This document shows positions 41,081 to 53,703 of a stretch of 64,000 bases of DNA, piece after piece. Position 1 is the first letter of the stretch; each line of letters starts with the position of its first letter. The notes beneath the pieces were generated by a model that had not been told where the DNA came from, made no database searches, and saw nothing but the letters and a program-made list of their open reading frames with translations. A program made the translations under genes and the position numbers. Origin of the DNA: Heliomicrobium modesticaldum Ice1 (GTDB taxonomy: Bacteria; Bacillota; Desulfitobacteriia; Heliobacteriales; Heliobacteriaceae); NCBI RefSeq assembly GCF_000019165.1, contig NC_010337.2, forward strand, positions 1,047,001-1,111,000. The letters run 5' to 3'.

Positions 41081-41216
41081 AAGCTGTGGACAATCGCGGG
41101 TGCTGTCCGCCTTTCTACATATAAACTATCTCTCCACAGCGCGTGAATATCCGTTCGAAAACAGGGGATAACCGTATCTCCACTTGTGAAAATGTTCAAA
41201 CTGGGGGTAGCCTGTG

Positions 41217-42548
41217 ATGACTTCACAGTTTGCCAGTCTGTGGCAACAATCTTTGGAGATATTGAAACAAGAACTGAAACCGGCCAGTTTTGACACATGG
41301 TTGAAAAACACGCAACTGGTGACGATACAAAACGGAGAGGCCCATATCGGCGTACCGAATGATCTGGCCCGCGACTGGCTGGAAAACCGGTACGCCACCC
41401 TGGTGAAAAACGCCCTCTCCGTCGTCCTTGGCGAATCGGTGGAAGTCCGCTTTTTTACACCGAGCGCCGATTCGCGCCGTTCCGAGCCTTCCCGCCGTCC
41501 TGTGGCGACCGAAGAGAGCAGCCCGCCGCTGTTAAATCCCAAGTACACCTTCGATACCTTCGTGGTGGGAAACTCCAACCGCTTTGCTCATGCTGCCGCA
41601 CTGGCTGTCGCCGAAGCGCCGGCCAAAGCCTACAACCCCCTCTTCGTCTACGGGGGCGTCGGTTTGGGGAAAACCCACCTGATGCAGGCCATCGGCCATT
41701 TTGTCATTGAGCAGCATCCCCAATCGAGGGTTGTCTACGTATCGTCCGAAAAATTCACCAATGAACTGATCAACGCTATCCGCGACGACAAGACGGTGGA
41801 GTTTCGCAACCGCTACCGCAACATCGATGTGCTGTTGATCGATGATATTCAATTCCTGGCTGGCAAAGAACGCACCCAGGAAGAATTTTTCCACACCTTC
41901 AACGCCCTTCATGAGTCGAGCAAGCAAATCATCATCTCCTCAGACCGGCCGCCAAAAGAGATCCCGACCTTGGAAGATCGGCTGCGCAGCCGCTTCGAAT
42001 GGGGTTTGATCACCGACATCAACCCACCCGACCTGGAGACACGGATCGCCATATTGCGCAAAAAAGCGATCCTGGAAAACCTGGACGTGCCCAATGAGGT
42101 CATGGTCTTTATCGCCAATATCATTCAGTCCAACATCCGCGAGTTGGAAGGCGCCTTGAACCGGGTCATCGCTTACGCCAACTTAAGCGGCAAGTCCCTC
42201 ACCTCGGAAGTGGCAGAAGAGGCCTTAAAAAATATCATCCCCTCCCACCGGGCCAAGGTGATCACCATCGCGCTCATTCAGGAGATCGTGGCGGAACATT
42301 ACAACATGCGGGTGGAAGATTTCAAAGCGAAAAAACGCACCCGCGATGTGGCCTTCCCGCGGCAGATCGCCATGTACCTATCCAGGGAGATGCTCGACGT
42401 GTCTCTCCCGAAGATTGGCGAAGAATTTGGCGGCCGGGATCACACCACCGTCATCCACGCCCATGAAAAAATTACGAAAGATATCGAAAAGGATCCCCAA
42501 CTGGAAATGACGATTCAAGTTTTAAAAGAAAAAATCCAGAGGGCTTAA
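41217..42548 (+). CDS. dnaA: Chromosomal replication initiator DnaA
   Basis: AAA+ initiator that binds DnaA boxes and melts oriC. The 443 residues show domain I ([22 protein letters not shown]), a short linker rich in Ser, Arg and Pro, the ATPase domain with [16 protein letters not shown] and [11 protein letters not shown], and domain IV with [15 protein letters not shown] for box recognition. I chose ATG at 41217; an adjacent GTG at 41214 is in frame, and GGGGG at nine bases favours the ATG. Boxes lie on both sides of the gene. Confidence 0.97.
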   Translation: MTSQFASLWQQSLEILKQELKPASFDTWLKNTQLVTIQNGEAHIGVPNDLARDWLENRYATLVKNALSVVLGESVEVRFFTPSADSRRSEPSRRPVATEESSPPLLNPKYTFDTFVVGNSNRFAHAAALAVAEAPAKAYNPLFVYGGVGLGKTHLMQAIGHFVIEQHPQSRVVYVSSEKFTNELINAIRDDKTVEFRNRYRNIDVLLIDDIQFLAGKERTQEEFFHTFNALHESSKQIIISSDRPPKEIPTLEDRLRSRFEWGLITDINPPDLETRIAILRKKAILENLDVPNEVMVFIANIIQSNIRELEGALNRVIAYANLSGKSLTSEVAEEALKNIIPSHRAKVITIALIQEIVAEHYNMRVEDFKAKKRTRDVAFPRQIAMYLSREMLDVSLPKIGEEFGGRDHTTVIHAHEKITKDIEKDPQLEMTIQVLKEKIQRA

Positions 42549-42551
42549 AAG

Positions 42552-42672
42552 TTATCCCCTGATTTACCCACTTATCCCCAGAGTTATCCACAACCTGATC
42601 CGAGCGAAACCCTGGCATTTAGCCACTTTTCCACATATCCCGCCTGATTACTATGACTACGATATAAAAAAG
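42552..42672. promoter_or_regulatory. oriC: oriC, right DnaA-box cluster with possible unwinding element
   Basis: Between dnaA and dnaN: exact TTATCCACA at 42584-42592, near matches TTATCCCCT (42552-42560), TTATCCCCA (42572-42580) and TTTTCCACA (42627-42635). After the last box come a short GC run (CCCGCC), the triplet-like TTACTATGACTACGA (42648-42662) and an A-rich run. This order resembles the box, GC cluster, DnaA-trio and AT-rich unwinding site of Bacillus subtilis. Confidence 0.75.
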
Positions 42673-42707
42673 GGTAAAAAGGCGCCAACCAAGGAGGTTT
42701 CCAGGCC

Positions 42708-43823
42708 ATGGAGTTTTCCTGTTCCCGGGTCGAGCTGCTGGAAGCAGTCAACGCAGTGTCGCGCGCCGTTTCCTCCAAAGCGACCACGCCGGTGTTGAGC
42801 GGCATCTACTTGGAGGCTCTTGACGAAGCGCTGCGTCTCGTCGCCACCGATATGGAACTGGGCATCGAATATACCATCCCTGTCCGTACAAAGCGGACAG
42901 GCAGCACTGTCGTCAACGCGCGCATTTTTAACGAGATGGCCCGCCGATTGCCGGAAGGACCGATCACTTTTTGTGTCAATGGGGACAATCCGGCCTTGAA
43001 AGTCCGCTATCATGGATCAGAATTGACCTTGAACACGATGAATCCGCAGGAATTTCCGCTACTGCCGGCGATCCTGGACGGGGATCGCCTGATCGTCAAT
43101 CAGGGGCAATTTAAGCAGATGACGCGCCTAGTCGCCTTCGCTGCCTCAAGCGATGAATCGCGTCCCTGGTTTACGGGGGTGCTCTGGGATATCCAGCCGG
43201 AAGAGATCCGCTGGGTGGCTACCGATACGCACCGTTTGGCCCTTTTATCCGGTCAGGCCGTAGAGATGCACGTCAACCAGCCACGACAGGTGATTCTCCA
43301 TGGCAAGACCCTCTCCGATGTGGCCCGTTTGCTGCCCGATGAAGAGGGGCCGCTGCAGATCACCCTGACTCGTTCCCAAGCGCTCCTGGAAACGGACCGA
43401 CTGCGCGTCATCCTGCGCATCATCGAAGGCCAGTATCCCAAATACCAGCAGGTGATACCGCGGGACCACAAGACCCGCCTGACGATTCCTGTCAGAGCCC
43501 TGGCAGAAGCGGTAGACCGAGCCTCCTTGGCCTCGATCGGTAAGGAAGGTTCCAACATCATCAAACTGTCGTCAGAGGGGAACCTGTTGACAATTCGCTC
43601 CAACTCGCCTGAGGTGGGTCATATCTATGAAGAGGTTTTTGTCGATATCGACGGCGATCCGATCCCCATCGCCTTTAACTTTCGCTACCTTCAGGATGTG
43701 CTGAAGGTGCTCGACACGGAACAGGTGCGGCTCGACTTGTTCGGAACGCTGGCGCCTGGACTCTTGCGGCCTGTCGGAGAAGATCACTACCTCTACCTGA
43801 TCGTGCCTGTCCGGACGATGTAA
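42708..43823 (+). CDS. dnaN: DNA polymerase III beta subunit (sliding clamp)
   Basis: Ring-shaped processivity clamp. The 371 residues have the usual three-domain length, starting MEFSCSRVELLEAVNAVSRAV and ending HYLYLIVPVRTM, with the clamp hallmark GLLRPVGEDHYLYLI at the C terminus. ATG at 42708 with AAGGAGG ten bases upstream. Downstream recF begins six bases after its stop. Confidence 0.97.
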   Translation: MEFSCSRVELLEAVNAVSRAVSSKATTPVLSGIYLEALDEALRLVATDMELGIEYTIPVRTKRTGSTVVNARIFNEMARRLPEGPITFCVNGDNPALKVRYHGSELTLNTMNPQEFPLLPAILDGDRLIVNQGQFKQMTRLVAFAASSDESRPWFTGVLWDIQPEEIRWVATDTHRLALLSGQAVEMHVNQPRQVILHGKTLSDVARLLPDEEGPLQITLTRSQALLETDRLRVILRIIEGQYPKYQQVIPRDHKTRLTIPVRALAEAVDRASLASIGKEGSNIIKLSSEGNLLTIRSNSPEVGHIYEEVFVDIDGDPIPIAFNFRYLQDVLKVLDTEQVRLDLFGTLAPGLLRPVGEDHYLYLIVPVRTM

Positions 43824-43828
43824 CACCT

Positions 43829-44947
43829 GTGCAAATCCAAGCGATTGAGTTGGCCCATTTTCGCAATTACCGGGGACTGCAGGTTGACTTTATGCCCGGC
43901 GTGAACATCTTCGTCGGAGCAAACGGCCAAGGCAAGACGAACCTCCTCGAATCGATCGCCCTTTTGAGCGGCGGCGGTTCCCATCGCGACGCCAGGGATG
44001 CTGAAATGGTCCAGTGGCAAGAAGCGTATTACCGGATCAAGGCCATGGGGACGGCGGATGGTCAGCCGGTCGTCATCGAACTCGCCTTTGGCGGTGAGCG
44101 GCGGAAGCTGGCCAAGGTCAATAACCGCAGATTGCGCCGCATCGCTGATCTGTCGGAAACGATGAATACGGTCGTCTTTTCGCCGGAAGACCTGTCGCTC
44201 GTCAAGGGTTCGCCGGCCCAGCGGCGGCGATATTTGGATCGCGAGTTATCGCAGGCATCGCCCGCCTACGGCGATGTCCTTTCCCGTTATGCCCGGGTGC
44301 TCACCCAGCGCAACAGTCTGCTGCGGCGACTGCGGGAGGGATCGGCGACAGCGGCCGAATTGGAACTGTGGGATGATCAACTGGCTCCATTGGCGGTGGA
44401 GACATTAGCCCGCCGTCTGGACGGCTTGGCTCGTATCGCTCCTTACGCACGGCAGATCTACCGCGGCCTCAGCCGTGACAAGGAGCAAATTGAACTCACC
44501 TATCGCTCCTCCTTTCCCTTGCCCGATGACCGGTCCCGTTGGCTGGAGGCTTACCGCAAGGCCTTACAGGAGCGGCGCGCCGAGGAGATCGCTCGGCAAG
44601 CGACCCTGACGGGACCGCATCGCGATGACCTGCAATTGTTCCTCAACGGGCGGGACGCCCGGATTTACGGATCTCAGGGGCAGCAGCGATCGATCGCCTT
44701 GTCGCTGAAACTGGCGGAGATCGCCTTTATCCACCAGATCAAGAAGGAGTATCCAATCGTCCTGCTTGATGACGTGATGAGTGAGCTTGATCCCGATCGA
44801 CGGCAGCAATTGCTCTCTGAATTAGAAAGTAAAAATATCCAGGTATTCATCACCACCACCCATTTGCACGCCTTTTCGCCGGAGCAATTGGGCCGGGCAG
44901 GCATCTACCGCATACAGGCGGGACAGCTTTCTCGAAGCAATGAATAG
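43829..44947 (+). CDS. recF: DNA repair and recombination ATPase RecF
   Basis: SMC-like ATPase that helps load RecA at gaps. The 372 residues contain Walker A VGANGQGKTNLLESIAL, the FSPEDLSLVKGSPAQRRRYLD signature region (quoted in part), YGSQGQQRSIALSLKLAE and Walker B PIVLLDDVMSELD. The start is a GTG at 43829 with weak ribosome site, five bases after dnaN, so translation is probably coupled. The S4-domain gene (yaaA) usual between dnaN and recF in Bacillus is absent. Confidence 0.96.
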   Translation: MQIQAIELAHFRNYRGLQVDFMPGVNIFVGANGQGKTNLLESIALLSGGGSHRDARDAEMVQWQEAYYRIKAMGTADGQPVVIELAFGGERRKLAKVNNRRLRRIADLSETMNTVVFSPEDLSLVKGSPAQRRRYLDRELSQASPAYGDVLSRYARVLTQRNSLLRRLREGSATAAELELWDDQLAPLAVETLARRLDGLARIAPYARQIYRGLSRDKEQIELTYRSSFPLPDDRSRWLEAYRKALQERRAEEIARQATLTGPHRDDLQLFLNGRDARIYGSQGQQRSIALSLKLAEIAFIHQIKKEYPIVLLDDVMSELDPDRRQQLLSELESKNIQVFITTTHLHAFSPEQLGRAGIYRIQAGQLSRSNE

Positions 44948-44958
44948 GAGGGCGCCCC

Positions 44959-45237
44959 ATGTTCCTGCATCTTGGCGGGGAGGTCATCGTCCCCAAAGAG
45001 GAGATCGTGGCCATCATCGATCTCGAATCGTCCAGCCAGGCGGTGACGACGAAGGAGTTTTTGCGCACCGTTCATGATGAAGGCTTCGTCAAGCGCATCT
45101 CGGAAGAGGGGAAAGAAAAGTCCTTCATTGTCACGACCAAATACATCTACCTGTCGCCCATCTCGTCGACGACCTTGATGAAAAGGGGCAACAATATCAA
45201 AGCGATGCTCAAAGCCTGGGAGGAAAGCCAGCGATAG
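44959..45237 (+). CDS. remB: Extracellular matrix regulator RemB (DUF370)
   Basis: A 92-residue protein of the YaaB/RemB family, which with RemA regulates biofilm genes in Bacillus subtilis. MFLHLGGEVIVPKEEIVAIIDLE is the family start, and FIVTTKYIYLSPISSTTLMKR the conserved end. The ATG follows GGAGG nine bases upstream and lies 11 bases after recF. Position between recF and gyrB matches Bacillus. Confidence 0.9.
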   Translation: MFLHLGGEVIVPKEEIVAIIDLESSSQAVTTKEFLRTVHDEGFVKRISEEGKEKSFIVTTKYIYLSPISSTTLMKRGNNIKAMLKAWEESQR

Positions 45238-45302
45238 CCGATTTGTGCGATTCGAAGGAATATGGTAAAATGTTCTTTTGGAAGCACCAGATCGGGGAAT
45301 GA

Positions 45303-47270
<1,968 letters not shown>

Positions 47271-47319
47271 CCTACACCAAAAGGACATCAAAGAAATCCC
47301 CCTATAGAAATATCGGTAG

Positions 47320-47353
47320 AAATATCGGTTGACAGAAAAGTCGACCGATATTT
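47320..47353 (+). terminator. Terminator after gyrB
   Basis: AAATATCGGTTGAC (47320-47333) pairs with GTCGACCGATATTT (47340-47353), a 14-bp stem with one G-T pair, followed by ATTTATTATTA. The first arm core is also repeated directly upstream (AGAAATATCGGT twice). It closes the replication gene cluster. Confidence 0.75.
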
Positions 47354-47374
47354 ATTTATTATTAATAGTCAGAA

Positions 47375-47415
47375 TTTTTTAAAATATCAGCAGGATTTTT
47401 GTTTTTTCTCCTCGA
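47375..47415 (+). promoter_or_regulatory. T-rich motif upstream of the first acyl-CoA dehydrogenase
   Basis: TTTTTTAAAATATC, AGCAGGATTTTTG (47389-47401) and TTTTTT run in series about 90 bases before the start codon. The same series occurs upstream of the thiolase at 53960-53995. Possible regulator site or promoter element common to both acyl-CoA transcripts. Confidence 0.45.
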
Positions 47416-47487
47416 AAGAAAAAGCAGATCTCTGGGCTATAAAAAAACGTACTTTTTCCACTGTGAAATGAATGAGGAGGCTTTGAC

Positions 47488-48627
47488 ATGATTTTTCGTC
47501 TTTCGGAAGAGCAAGAGATGCTGCGCCAGACGGTGCGTGATTTTGCTGAGTCGGAGATCGCCCCGAAGGCGGCCGAAATGGATGAGAAAGAGGATTATGA
47601 CCGCTCTTTATGGGATCGCATGGCCCAATTGGGGCTGACGGGGATCCCCTTTTCGGACAGCTATGGCGGCGCAGGGATGGACAACCTGAGCTATATCATC
47701 GCCGTCGAGGAGCTGAGCCGTGTCTGTGCCTCCTCTGGCGTGCTTCTTTCGGCTCATACATCGCTCTGCGCCTGGCCGATCGATGCTTTTGGCACGGAAG
47801 GGCAGAAACAAAAATACCTGAACCCTCTGGCGGAAGGTCGGTCGGTGGGCGCTTTCGGCCTTACAGAACCGGGCGCCGGTTCGGATGCCGGATCGCTCAA
47901 GACGATAGCCCGCCGTGACGGGGACGACTACATCCTCGATGGCACCAAGATCTTCATCACCAATGGTGAGTGGGCCGATATCTATGTGGTGATCGCTTCT
48001 ACAGATCCGGCGAAGAAACACCGCGGCACGACGGCCTTTATCGTGGAAAAAGGAACGCCGGGTTTCAGCTTCGGCAAGAAGGAACATAAGATGGGCATCC
48101 GCGCCTCTTACACCTATGAGCTGATCTTTGAAAACTGCCGCATCCCTGCTGAAAACCGGTTGGGTGAAGAAGGACAGGGGTTTAAGATCGCCATGATGAC
48201 CCTGGATGGCGGCCGCATCGGCATCGCCGCTCAGGCGCTGGGGATTGCCCAGGGTGCCTTCGATCAGGCCCTTGCCTACAGCAAGACACGGGAACAATTC
48301 GGCAAACCGATCAGTGCCAACCAGGGACTTCAGTGGATGCTGGCCGATATGGCCACCGCCATCGAGGCAGCTCGACTGCTCGTCTACCAGGCGGCTTACT
48401 TAAAAGACGCCGGACTGCCCTACAGCAAGCAGTCTGCGATGGCAAAGCTCTATGCCTCAGAGGTGGCCATGGCGGTGACGACCAAAGCGGTGCAGATCCA
48501 TGGCGGATACGGCTATACACGGGAGTATCCTGTCGAGCGGATGATGCGGGACGCCAAGATCACCGAGATCTACGAAGGCACCAGTGAGATTCAGCGCACC
48601 GTCATCGCTGCAGCGCTGTTGAAATAA
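47488..48627 (+). CDS. Acyl-CoA dehydrogenase (short-chain/butyryl type) 1
   Basis: Flavoprotein oxidising a short-chain acyl-CoA to the enoyl-CoA, or the reverse, with electrons passed to EtfAB. The 379 residues contain [18 protein letters not shown] and [16 protein letters not shown] (FAD and substrate loops), [19 protein letters not shown] and, near the end, [20 protein letters not shown] followed by [11 protein letters not shown] with the catalytic Glu. The ATG follows GAGGAGG. It precedes icmF by 21 bases, so the two are co-transcribed. That pairing suggests isobutyryl-CoA or butyryl-CoA as substrate, but specificity cannot be read reliably. Confidence 0.93.
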   Translation: MIFRLSEEQEMLRQTVRDFAESEIAPKAAEMDEKEDYDRSLWDRMAQLGLTGIPFSDSYGGAGMDNLSYIIAVEELSRVCASSGVLLSAHTSLCAWPIDAFGTEGQKQKYLNPLAEGRSVGAFGLTEPGAGSDAGSLKTIARRDGDDYILDGTKIFITNGEWADIYVVIASTDPAKKHRGTTAFIVEKGTPGFSFGKKEHKMGIRASYTYELIFENCRIPAENRLGEEGQGFKIAMMTLDGGRIGIAAQALGIAQGAFDQALAYSKTREQFGKPISANQGLQWMLADMATAIEAARLLVYQAAYLKDAGLPYSKQSAMAKLYASEVAMAVTTKAVQIHGGYGYTREYPVERMMRDAKITEIYEGTSEIQRTVIAAALLK

Positions 48628-48648
48628 GGGAAGAGGACGGAGAAGAGC

Positions 48649-51600
48649 ATGACAGAACCGTACCGGCCGCGTCATGCCGTGCGCATCGTGACGGCGACGA
48701 GCCTCTTTGACGGCCATGATGCGTCGATCAATATCATGCGGCGTTTGATGCAGGCCAGCGGCGTCGAGGTGATCCACCTCGGTCACAACCGTTCTGTGGC
48801 GGAGATCGTCGATGCGGCGATTCAAGAAGATGCCCAGGCCATCGCCGTCACCTCTTACCAAGGCGGCCATATGGAGTTCTTCAAGTACATCATCGACATG
48901 CTCCGCGAACGGGGGGTCGCTCATATTCGCGTCTTCGGTGGCGGTGGCGGGGTGATCGTGCCTGCAGAGATTCGCGAACTGGAAGCCTATGGTGTCTGCA
49001 AGATCTTTTCTCCCGAAGATGGGCGACAGATGGGTTTGCAGGGCATGATCGACTACCTGGTCCGTCAGGCCGATTTTGATCCTGCTGAGGAAGAACCGGA
49101 GAACATAGAAAGGCTGTCGACGGCACAGCGCGATTGGCCTCAGGTAGCCCGCTGGATCACCTTAGCTGAGAGAAATGTGCAGGCGAACCGACCTGCCTTG
49201 TCTTCGCTCTTTGAAGGCTTGCGTCAAAGGGGCGTAAAGACGCCTGTCATCGGGGTGACAGGGACAGGCGGCGCCGGTAAAAGCTCGCTGATCGATGAGA
49301 TGGTGCGTTGCTTTTTAGCGGCCTATGAGGATAAGCGGCTGGCTTTGCTCTCAGTCGACCCGTCCAAATGGAAGACAGGCGGCGCCTTGTTGGGCGATCG
49401 CATCCGCATGAACGGGATCCATCATCCTCGTGTTTTCATGCGCTCATTGGCGACGCGCAATTCGCGGAGCGAACTGAGCCGCGCCATTGATGATGCCATC
49501 GCCGTCGTCAAGGCGGTCGGTTATGACCTTGTCATCGTGGAAACCTCCGGCATCGGTCAAGGGGACCATCAGATCATCGATGTCTGCGATGTTTCCGTCT
49601 ATGTGATGACCAGCGAATTCGGCGCCGCCACTCAGCTGGAGAAGATCGACATGATCGATCTAGCCGACGCCGTCGTCATCAACAAGTATGATCGGCGAGG
49701 CGCCGAAGACGCGCTGCGGGCCGTTCGCAAACAATGGCGGCGAAGCCGCAACAACTTCGCGATCGCCGATGATGCGATACCTGTCTTCGGCACCGTGGCC
49801 AGCCAGTTTGACGACCCGGGCGTCCAGGTTTTTTTTCACCGTTTGATGGCGATCGTGAAGGAGAAGACAGCAGGACGCTGGCCTTTGCCTGTGGCGCCGC
49901 ATAGCCCTTTGCCAGGCTCATCCCCTTCGATGGCATCGCCGTCAACGATGGCTTCGGCGAAAAGGGGCCGAACCTCTGCGAGCATCATCCCTGCGGAACG
50001 GGTCAATTACCTGGCTGAGATCGTTCATGTTGTCCGCGATTATCGCGCCTTTGTAGACGAACAGGTTCAGGTGGCTCGACGGCTCTATCAGTTGCAGGGA
50101 GCACGGCAATTGCTGGCGGAACAAAAGGATGATTCTGCCGAGGAGGCTAAAGCCGTCCGCGAATCCGCCTTGGCTTTGCTGGACGAAGAGATGCAAACTT
50201 GGCAGGCAAGGCTGCACCCTGATTGCCGGAAGATCCTGGATAACTGGGAGTGTCTCCGTGACGCCTACCGCCAGGAAAAATGGGTCACCAAGGTGCGTGA
50301 TCGGGAAATCGTCACCTCCCTCTTTACAACTACCCTGTCGGGAACAGCCATCCCGAAGGTGGCCCTTCCTCGTTTTGAAGATTGGGGGGAGATCCTGCGG
50401 TGGGCGCTCAAAGAAAATGTGCCGGGCCAGTTTCCCTTTACGGCAGGTGTTTTTCCCTTTAAGCGGGAAGGGGAGGATCCGCGGCGCCAGTTTGCAGGAG
50501 AAGGCACACCAGAGCGAACGAACCGGCGTTTTCACTATCTCTGCAAAGATGATCCGGCAGTCCGCTTGAGTACGGCTTTTGACAGCGTCACCCTCTATGG
50601 CGAGGACCCGGCGGAACGGCCGGACATCTATGGCAAGATCGGCAACAGCGGCGTCAATGTGTGCACGCTGGACGATATGAAGCGCCTCTATGCCGGTTTC
50701 GACCTTTGTGCGCCCAATACATCAGTTTCTATGACGATCAACGGCCCAGCGCCGATCCTGTTGGCCATGTTCTTGAACACCGCCATTGATCAGCAGATCG
50801 ACGCCTTTACCGAGCGGGAGGGACGCCTGCCGAATCCGGAGGAGTGGGCTTGCATCCGGGCAGAGACGCTGCAACGGGTGCGCGGCACTGTGCAGGCCGA
50901 TATCCTCAAGGAGGATCAGGGGCAGAACACCTGCATCTTCTCCACCGATTTTGCCCTCAAGATGATGGGCGACATTCAGGAGTATTTCATCCAAGAAAGG
51001 GTGCGCAACTACTACTCGGTCAGCATCTCTGGCTACCACATCGCCGAAGCGGGTGCCAACCCGATCACCCAGCTGGCCTTCACCTTGGCCAACGGCTTCA
51101 CCTATGTGGAATACTACCTGAGCCGGGGGATGAAGATCGATGATTTCGCCCCCAACCTGTCGTTCTTCTTCAGCAATGGCCTCGATCCGGAATACTCGGT
51201 GCTGGGACGGGTGGCCCGGCGCATCTGGGCGGTGGTGATGAGACAGAAGTACCGTGCCAATGAGCGCAGCCAAAAGCTCAAGTATCACATCCAGACATCG
51301 GGCCGCTCTCTCCATGCTCAGGAGATGGACTTCAACGACATCCGGACAACACTGCAGGCCTTGTCGGCTATTTATGATAACTGCAACTCTTTGCACACCA
51401 ACGCCTATGATGAAGCGATAACGACGCCGACAGAGGCGTCGGTAAGGCGAGCGATGGCCATCCAGCTGATCATCGGCAAAGAGTTTGGGCTGACCAAAAA
51501 TGAGAATCCTTTGCAAGGCGCCTTTATCATTGAGGAGCTGACCGATCTGGTCGAAGAGGCGGTCCTCTCCGAGTTTTTACGCCTCAATGCGCGCGGCGGT

Positions 51601-51981
51601 GTCCTCGGCGCGATGGAGACGCAGTACCAGCGGAACAAGATCCAAGAGGAGTCGCTGCTCTACGAGATGCGCAAGCATACAGGGGAACTGCCGATCATCG
51701 GTGTCAATACCTTCCTCAATCCCCAAGGTACCGAGATAGCCGATGAGATGGAATTGAGCCGCGCCACAGAGGCGGAAAAAAGACAGCAGATCGATCACCT
51801 GCGCCAATTTCACAGCAAACATCAAGCAGCGGCGACGCAGGCGCTGGCGCGCCTGAAAGCGGTCGTCCGCAGCGGCGGCAATATCTTTGCAGAGATGATG
51901 GAAACGGTCCGGGTGGCCAGCCTGGGACAGATCACGGCAGCCCTCTATGAGGTGGGCGGCAGGTACCGGCGGAACATGTGA
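48649..51981 (+). CDS. icmF: Fused isobutyryl-CoA mutase with G-protein chaperone (IcmF)
   Basis: Adenosylcobalamin enzyme interconverting isobutyryl-CoA and n-butyryl-CoA. The 1110 residues carry, in order, the B12-binding domain ([19 protein letters not shown] with the axial His, residues 10-140), a MeaB-type GTPase ([17 protein letters not shown] near 204-220, [13 protein letters not shown]) that protects and repairs the cofactor, a linker, and the substrate-binding TIM-barrel ([40 protein letters not shown]). This three-part fusion and length define IcmF; methylmalonyl-CoA mutase large subunits are built differently. ATG after GGAGAAG. Related mutases acting on pivalyl- or isovaleryl-CoA are an alternative. 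Confidence 0.95.
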   Translation: MTEPYRPRHAVRIVTATSLFDGHDASINIMRRLMQASGVEVIHLGHNRSVAEIVDAAIQEDAQAIAVTSYQGGHMEFFKYIIDMLRERGVAHIRVFGGGGGVIVPAEIRELEAYGVCKIFSPEDGRQMGLQGMIDYLVRQADFDPAEEEPENIERLSTAQRDWPQVARWITLAERNVQANRPALSSLFEGLRQRGVKTPVIGVTGTGGAGKSSLIDEMVRCFLAAYEDKRLALLSVDPSKWKTGGALLGDRIRMNGIHHPRVFMRSLATRNSRSELSRAIDDAIAVVKAVGYDLVIVETSGIGQGDHQIIDVCDVSVYVMTSEFGAATQLEKIDMIDLADAVVINKYDRRGAEDALRAVRKQWRRSRNNFAIADDAIPVFGTVASQFDDPGVQVFFHRLMAIVKEKTAGRWPLPVAPHSPLPGSSPSMASPSTMASAKRGRTSASIIPAERVNYLAEIVHVVRDYRAFVDEQVQVARRLYQLQGARQLLAEQKDDSAEEAKAVRESALALLDEEMQTWQARLHPDCRKILDNWECLRDAYRQEKWVTKVRDREIVTSLFTTTLSGTAIPKVALPRFEDWGEILRWALKENVPGQFPFTAGVFPFKREGEDPRRQFAGEGTPERTNRRFHYLCKDDPAVRLSTAFDSVTLYGEDPAERPDIYGKIGNSGVNVCTLDDMKRLYAGFDLCAPNTSVSMTINGPAPILLAMFLNTAIDQQIDAFTEREGRLPNPEEWACIRAETLQRVRGTVQADILKEDQGQNTCIFSTDFALKMMGDIQEYFIQERVRNYYSVSISGYHIAEAGANPITQLAFTLANGFTYVEYYLSRGMKIDDFAPNLSFFFSNGLDPEYSVLGRVARRIWAVVMRQKYRANERSQKLKYHIQTSGRSLHAQEMDFNDIRTTLQALSAIYDNCNSLHTNAYDEAITTPTEASVRRAMAIQLIIGKEFGLTKNENPLQGAFIIEELTDLVEEAVLSEFLRLNARGGVLGAMETQYQRNKIQEESLLYEMRKHTGELPIIGVNTFLNPQGTEIADEMELSRATEAEKRQQIDHLRQFHSKHQAAATQALARLKAVVRSGGNIFAEMMETVRVASLGQITAALYEVGGRYRRNM

Positions 51982-51991
51982 ACAAGCAAAA

Positions 51992-52042
51992 GACCCCCTG
52001 GCAGGCGCTTCTCGGTGAGGTGGCGCTGCTCAGGGGCCTTTT
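51992..52042 (+). terminator. Terminator after icmF
   Basis: An imperfect long hairpin, ACCCCCTGGCAGGCGC against GCGCTGCTCAGGGGCC, followed by TTTTTAT, begins about 10 bases after the icmF stop. It lies between converging genes icmF and the acyl-CoA ligase. Confidence 0.7.
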
Positions 52043-52062
52043 TATCAGGTTGAGGTTTTTGC

Positions 52063-53703
52063 TCAGGCCTTGCGGTGATCCTGCCATTCGCGGTTGCGCA
52101 GTTCGACACGGCGGATCTTGCCGGAGACGGTCTTGGGCAGGGAAGGTGTGAATTCGATCAGGCGGGGATACTTGTAGGGAGCCGTCACTTTTTTGACGTG
52201 CTCCTTTAACTCATCGGCCAAATCATCAGAAGGCATGAATCCGGGGCGGAGCACGACAAAGGCCTTGACCACCTCGCCTCGGATCTCGTCCGGGCTGGAG
52301 ACGACTGCCGACTCGGCGACTGCCTCATGCTCTAAGAGGGCGCTCTCCACCTCAAAAGGACCGATTCGGTAGCCAGCCGAGAGGATCACGTCGTCAGCCC
52401 GGCCGACAAACCAGAAATAGCCATCTTCGTCGCGATAGGCCCGGTCGCCTGTAAGATACCAGTCGCCGCGAAAAACGGAAGCGGTCTTTTCCGGATCGCG
52501 CCAGTATTCTTTGAAAAGCCCGACGGGACGTTTCGGCTTGACGCGGACGGCAATGTCGCCTTCCTTGTTCGGCGGCAGGATATTGCCCTCATCGTCGATG
52601 ACCTGCACGTCAAAACCAGGCGCCGGCTTGCCCATGGAACCGATGCGCGGCTCCAAGCAAGGGAAGCTGCCGACGAGGAGAACCGATTCGGTCTGGCCGT
52701 AGCCGTCGCGGATGGTGAGGCCGGTGGCCTCCTTCCAGATGTCGATCACCTCGGGATTGAGCGGTTCTCCGGCGCCGACACAGTGGCGCAGGCGAGAGAA
52801 GCGATACTGTTTCAGATCTTCCAACACCAGCATGCGGTAGATGGTGGGCGCGCCGCAGAAGGTGGTGATGGGGTACTGATCGAGAAGTTCCAAAGTTCTC
52901 TTCGGATCGAAACGGTCGCTGTGATGGACAAAAATGGCAGCACCGCAGATCCAGGGCCCAAAAAAGCTGCTCCAGGCGGCTTTTGCCCAGCCTGTATCGC
53001 TCAGATTCCAGTGCAGGTCTTCTGAACGCAGGTCAAGCCAGTAGCGGCCTGTCACCGTGTGGCCGATGGGGTAGCTTGTATGGGTGTGGAGGGTCATCTT
53101 AGGATAGCCTGTCGTGCCAGAGGTGAAGTAGAGGATGGCGCTGTCATCGGCCGCTGTGTCAACAGTGGGAAAGCTGTCCGATGCCGTTGCCATGGCTTCA
53201 TGATAACGAAGCCAGCCTGCTCGTTCGCCGCCGATGAGAATGCGGCTTTGCAAGGTCGGACACTCTCCATAAATTTCATCGACCCGCTCAGCAATGGCGT
53301 CAGTGGTGATGATACAACGAGCATCTGCCATCTGCAGGCGGAATCGGATATCTTTAGCTGTCAATTGCATTGTTCCCGGACTGATCACAGCGCCCATGCG
53401 CAGGCAAGCGATGTTGATGACCCACCATTCGACGAGGCGTGGAAGGATAACGACGACCACATCGCCTTTGCCGATTCCCTGCTCACGAAGAACGTTGCAA
53501 AGGCGTTGCGAAGCATCGCTCAATTCACGGAAGGTTTTCTTGTCTTCATTCCCGTAGTCGTCGACCCACCACAGGGCGAGTCGGTCCGGGTCTAGGGCCC
53601 AACGGTCGATGACATCACGGGCAAAGTTGTACGATTCGGGGACTTCCCATTGAAACTCGGCAAAGGTCTGTTCGTAGTTGGTCATGTTGAACGAGTCGGG
53701 CAA
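52063..53703 (-). CDS. Acyl-CoA ligase (AMP-forming, medium/short-chain type)
   Basis: Activates a carboxylic acid to its CoA thioester through an acyl-adenylate. The 546 residues show the P-loop-like ILYFTSGTTGYPKMTLHTH, DGYGQTES (A5), WYLTGDRAYRDEDGYFWFVG (A7) and the C-terminal PKTVSGKIRRVELR with the catalytic Lys. It most resembles the acetyl-CoA synthetase-like medium-chain group (butyrate, isobutyrate or longer). The start is a TTG at 53703 with AGGAGGAGG eight bases upstream. It converges with icmF and diverges from the thiolase operon, so it probably feeds substrate into the pathway. Confidence 0.9.
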   Translation of the reverse strand: MPDSFNMTNYEQTFAEFQWEVPESYNFARDVIDRWALDPDRLALWWVDDYGNEDKKTFRELSDASQRLCNVLREQGIGKGDVVVVILPRLVEWWVINIACLRMGAVISPGTMQLTAKDIRFRLQMADARCIITTDAIAERVDEIYGECPTLQSRILIGGERAGWLRYHEAMATASDSFPTVDTAADDSAILYFTSGTTGYPKMTLHTHTSYPIGHTVTGRYWLDLRSEDLHWNLSDTGWAKAAWSSFFGPWICGAAIFVHHSDRFDPKRTLELLDQYPITTFCGAPTIYRMLVLEDLKQYRFSRLRHCVGAGEPLNPEVIDIWKEATGLTIRDGYGQTESVLLVGSFPCLEPRIGSMGKPAPGFDVQVIDDEGNILPPNKEGDIAVRVKPKRPVGLFKEYWRDPEKTASVFRGDWYLTGDRAYRDEDGYFWFVGRADDVILSAGYRIGPFEVESALLEHEAVAESAVVSSPDEIRGEVVKAFVVLRPGFMPSDDLADELKEHVKKVTAPYKYPRLIEFTPSLPKTVSGKIRRVELRNREWQDHRKA

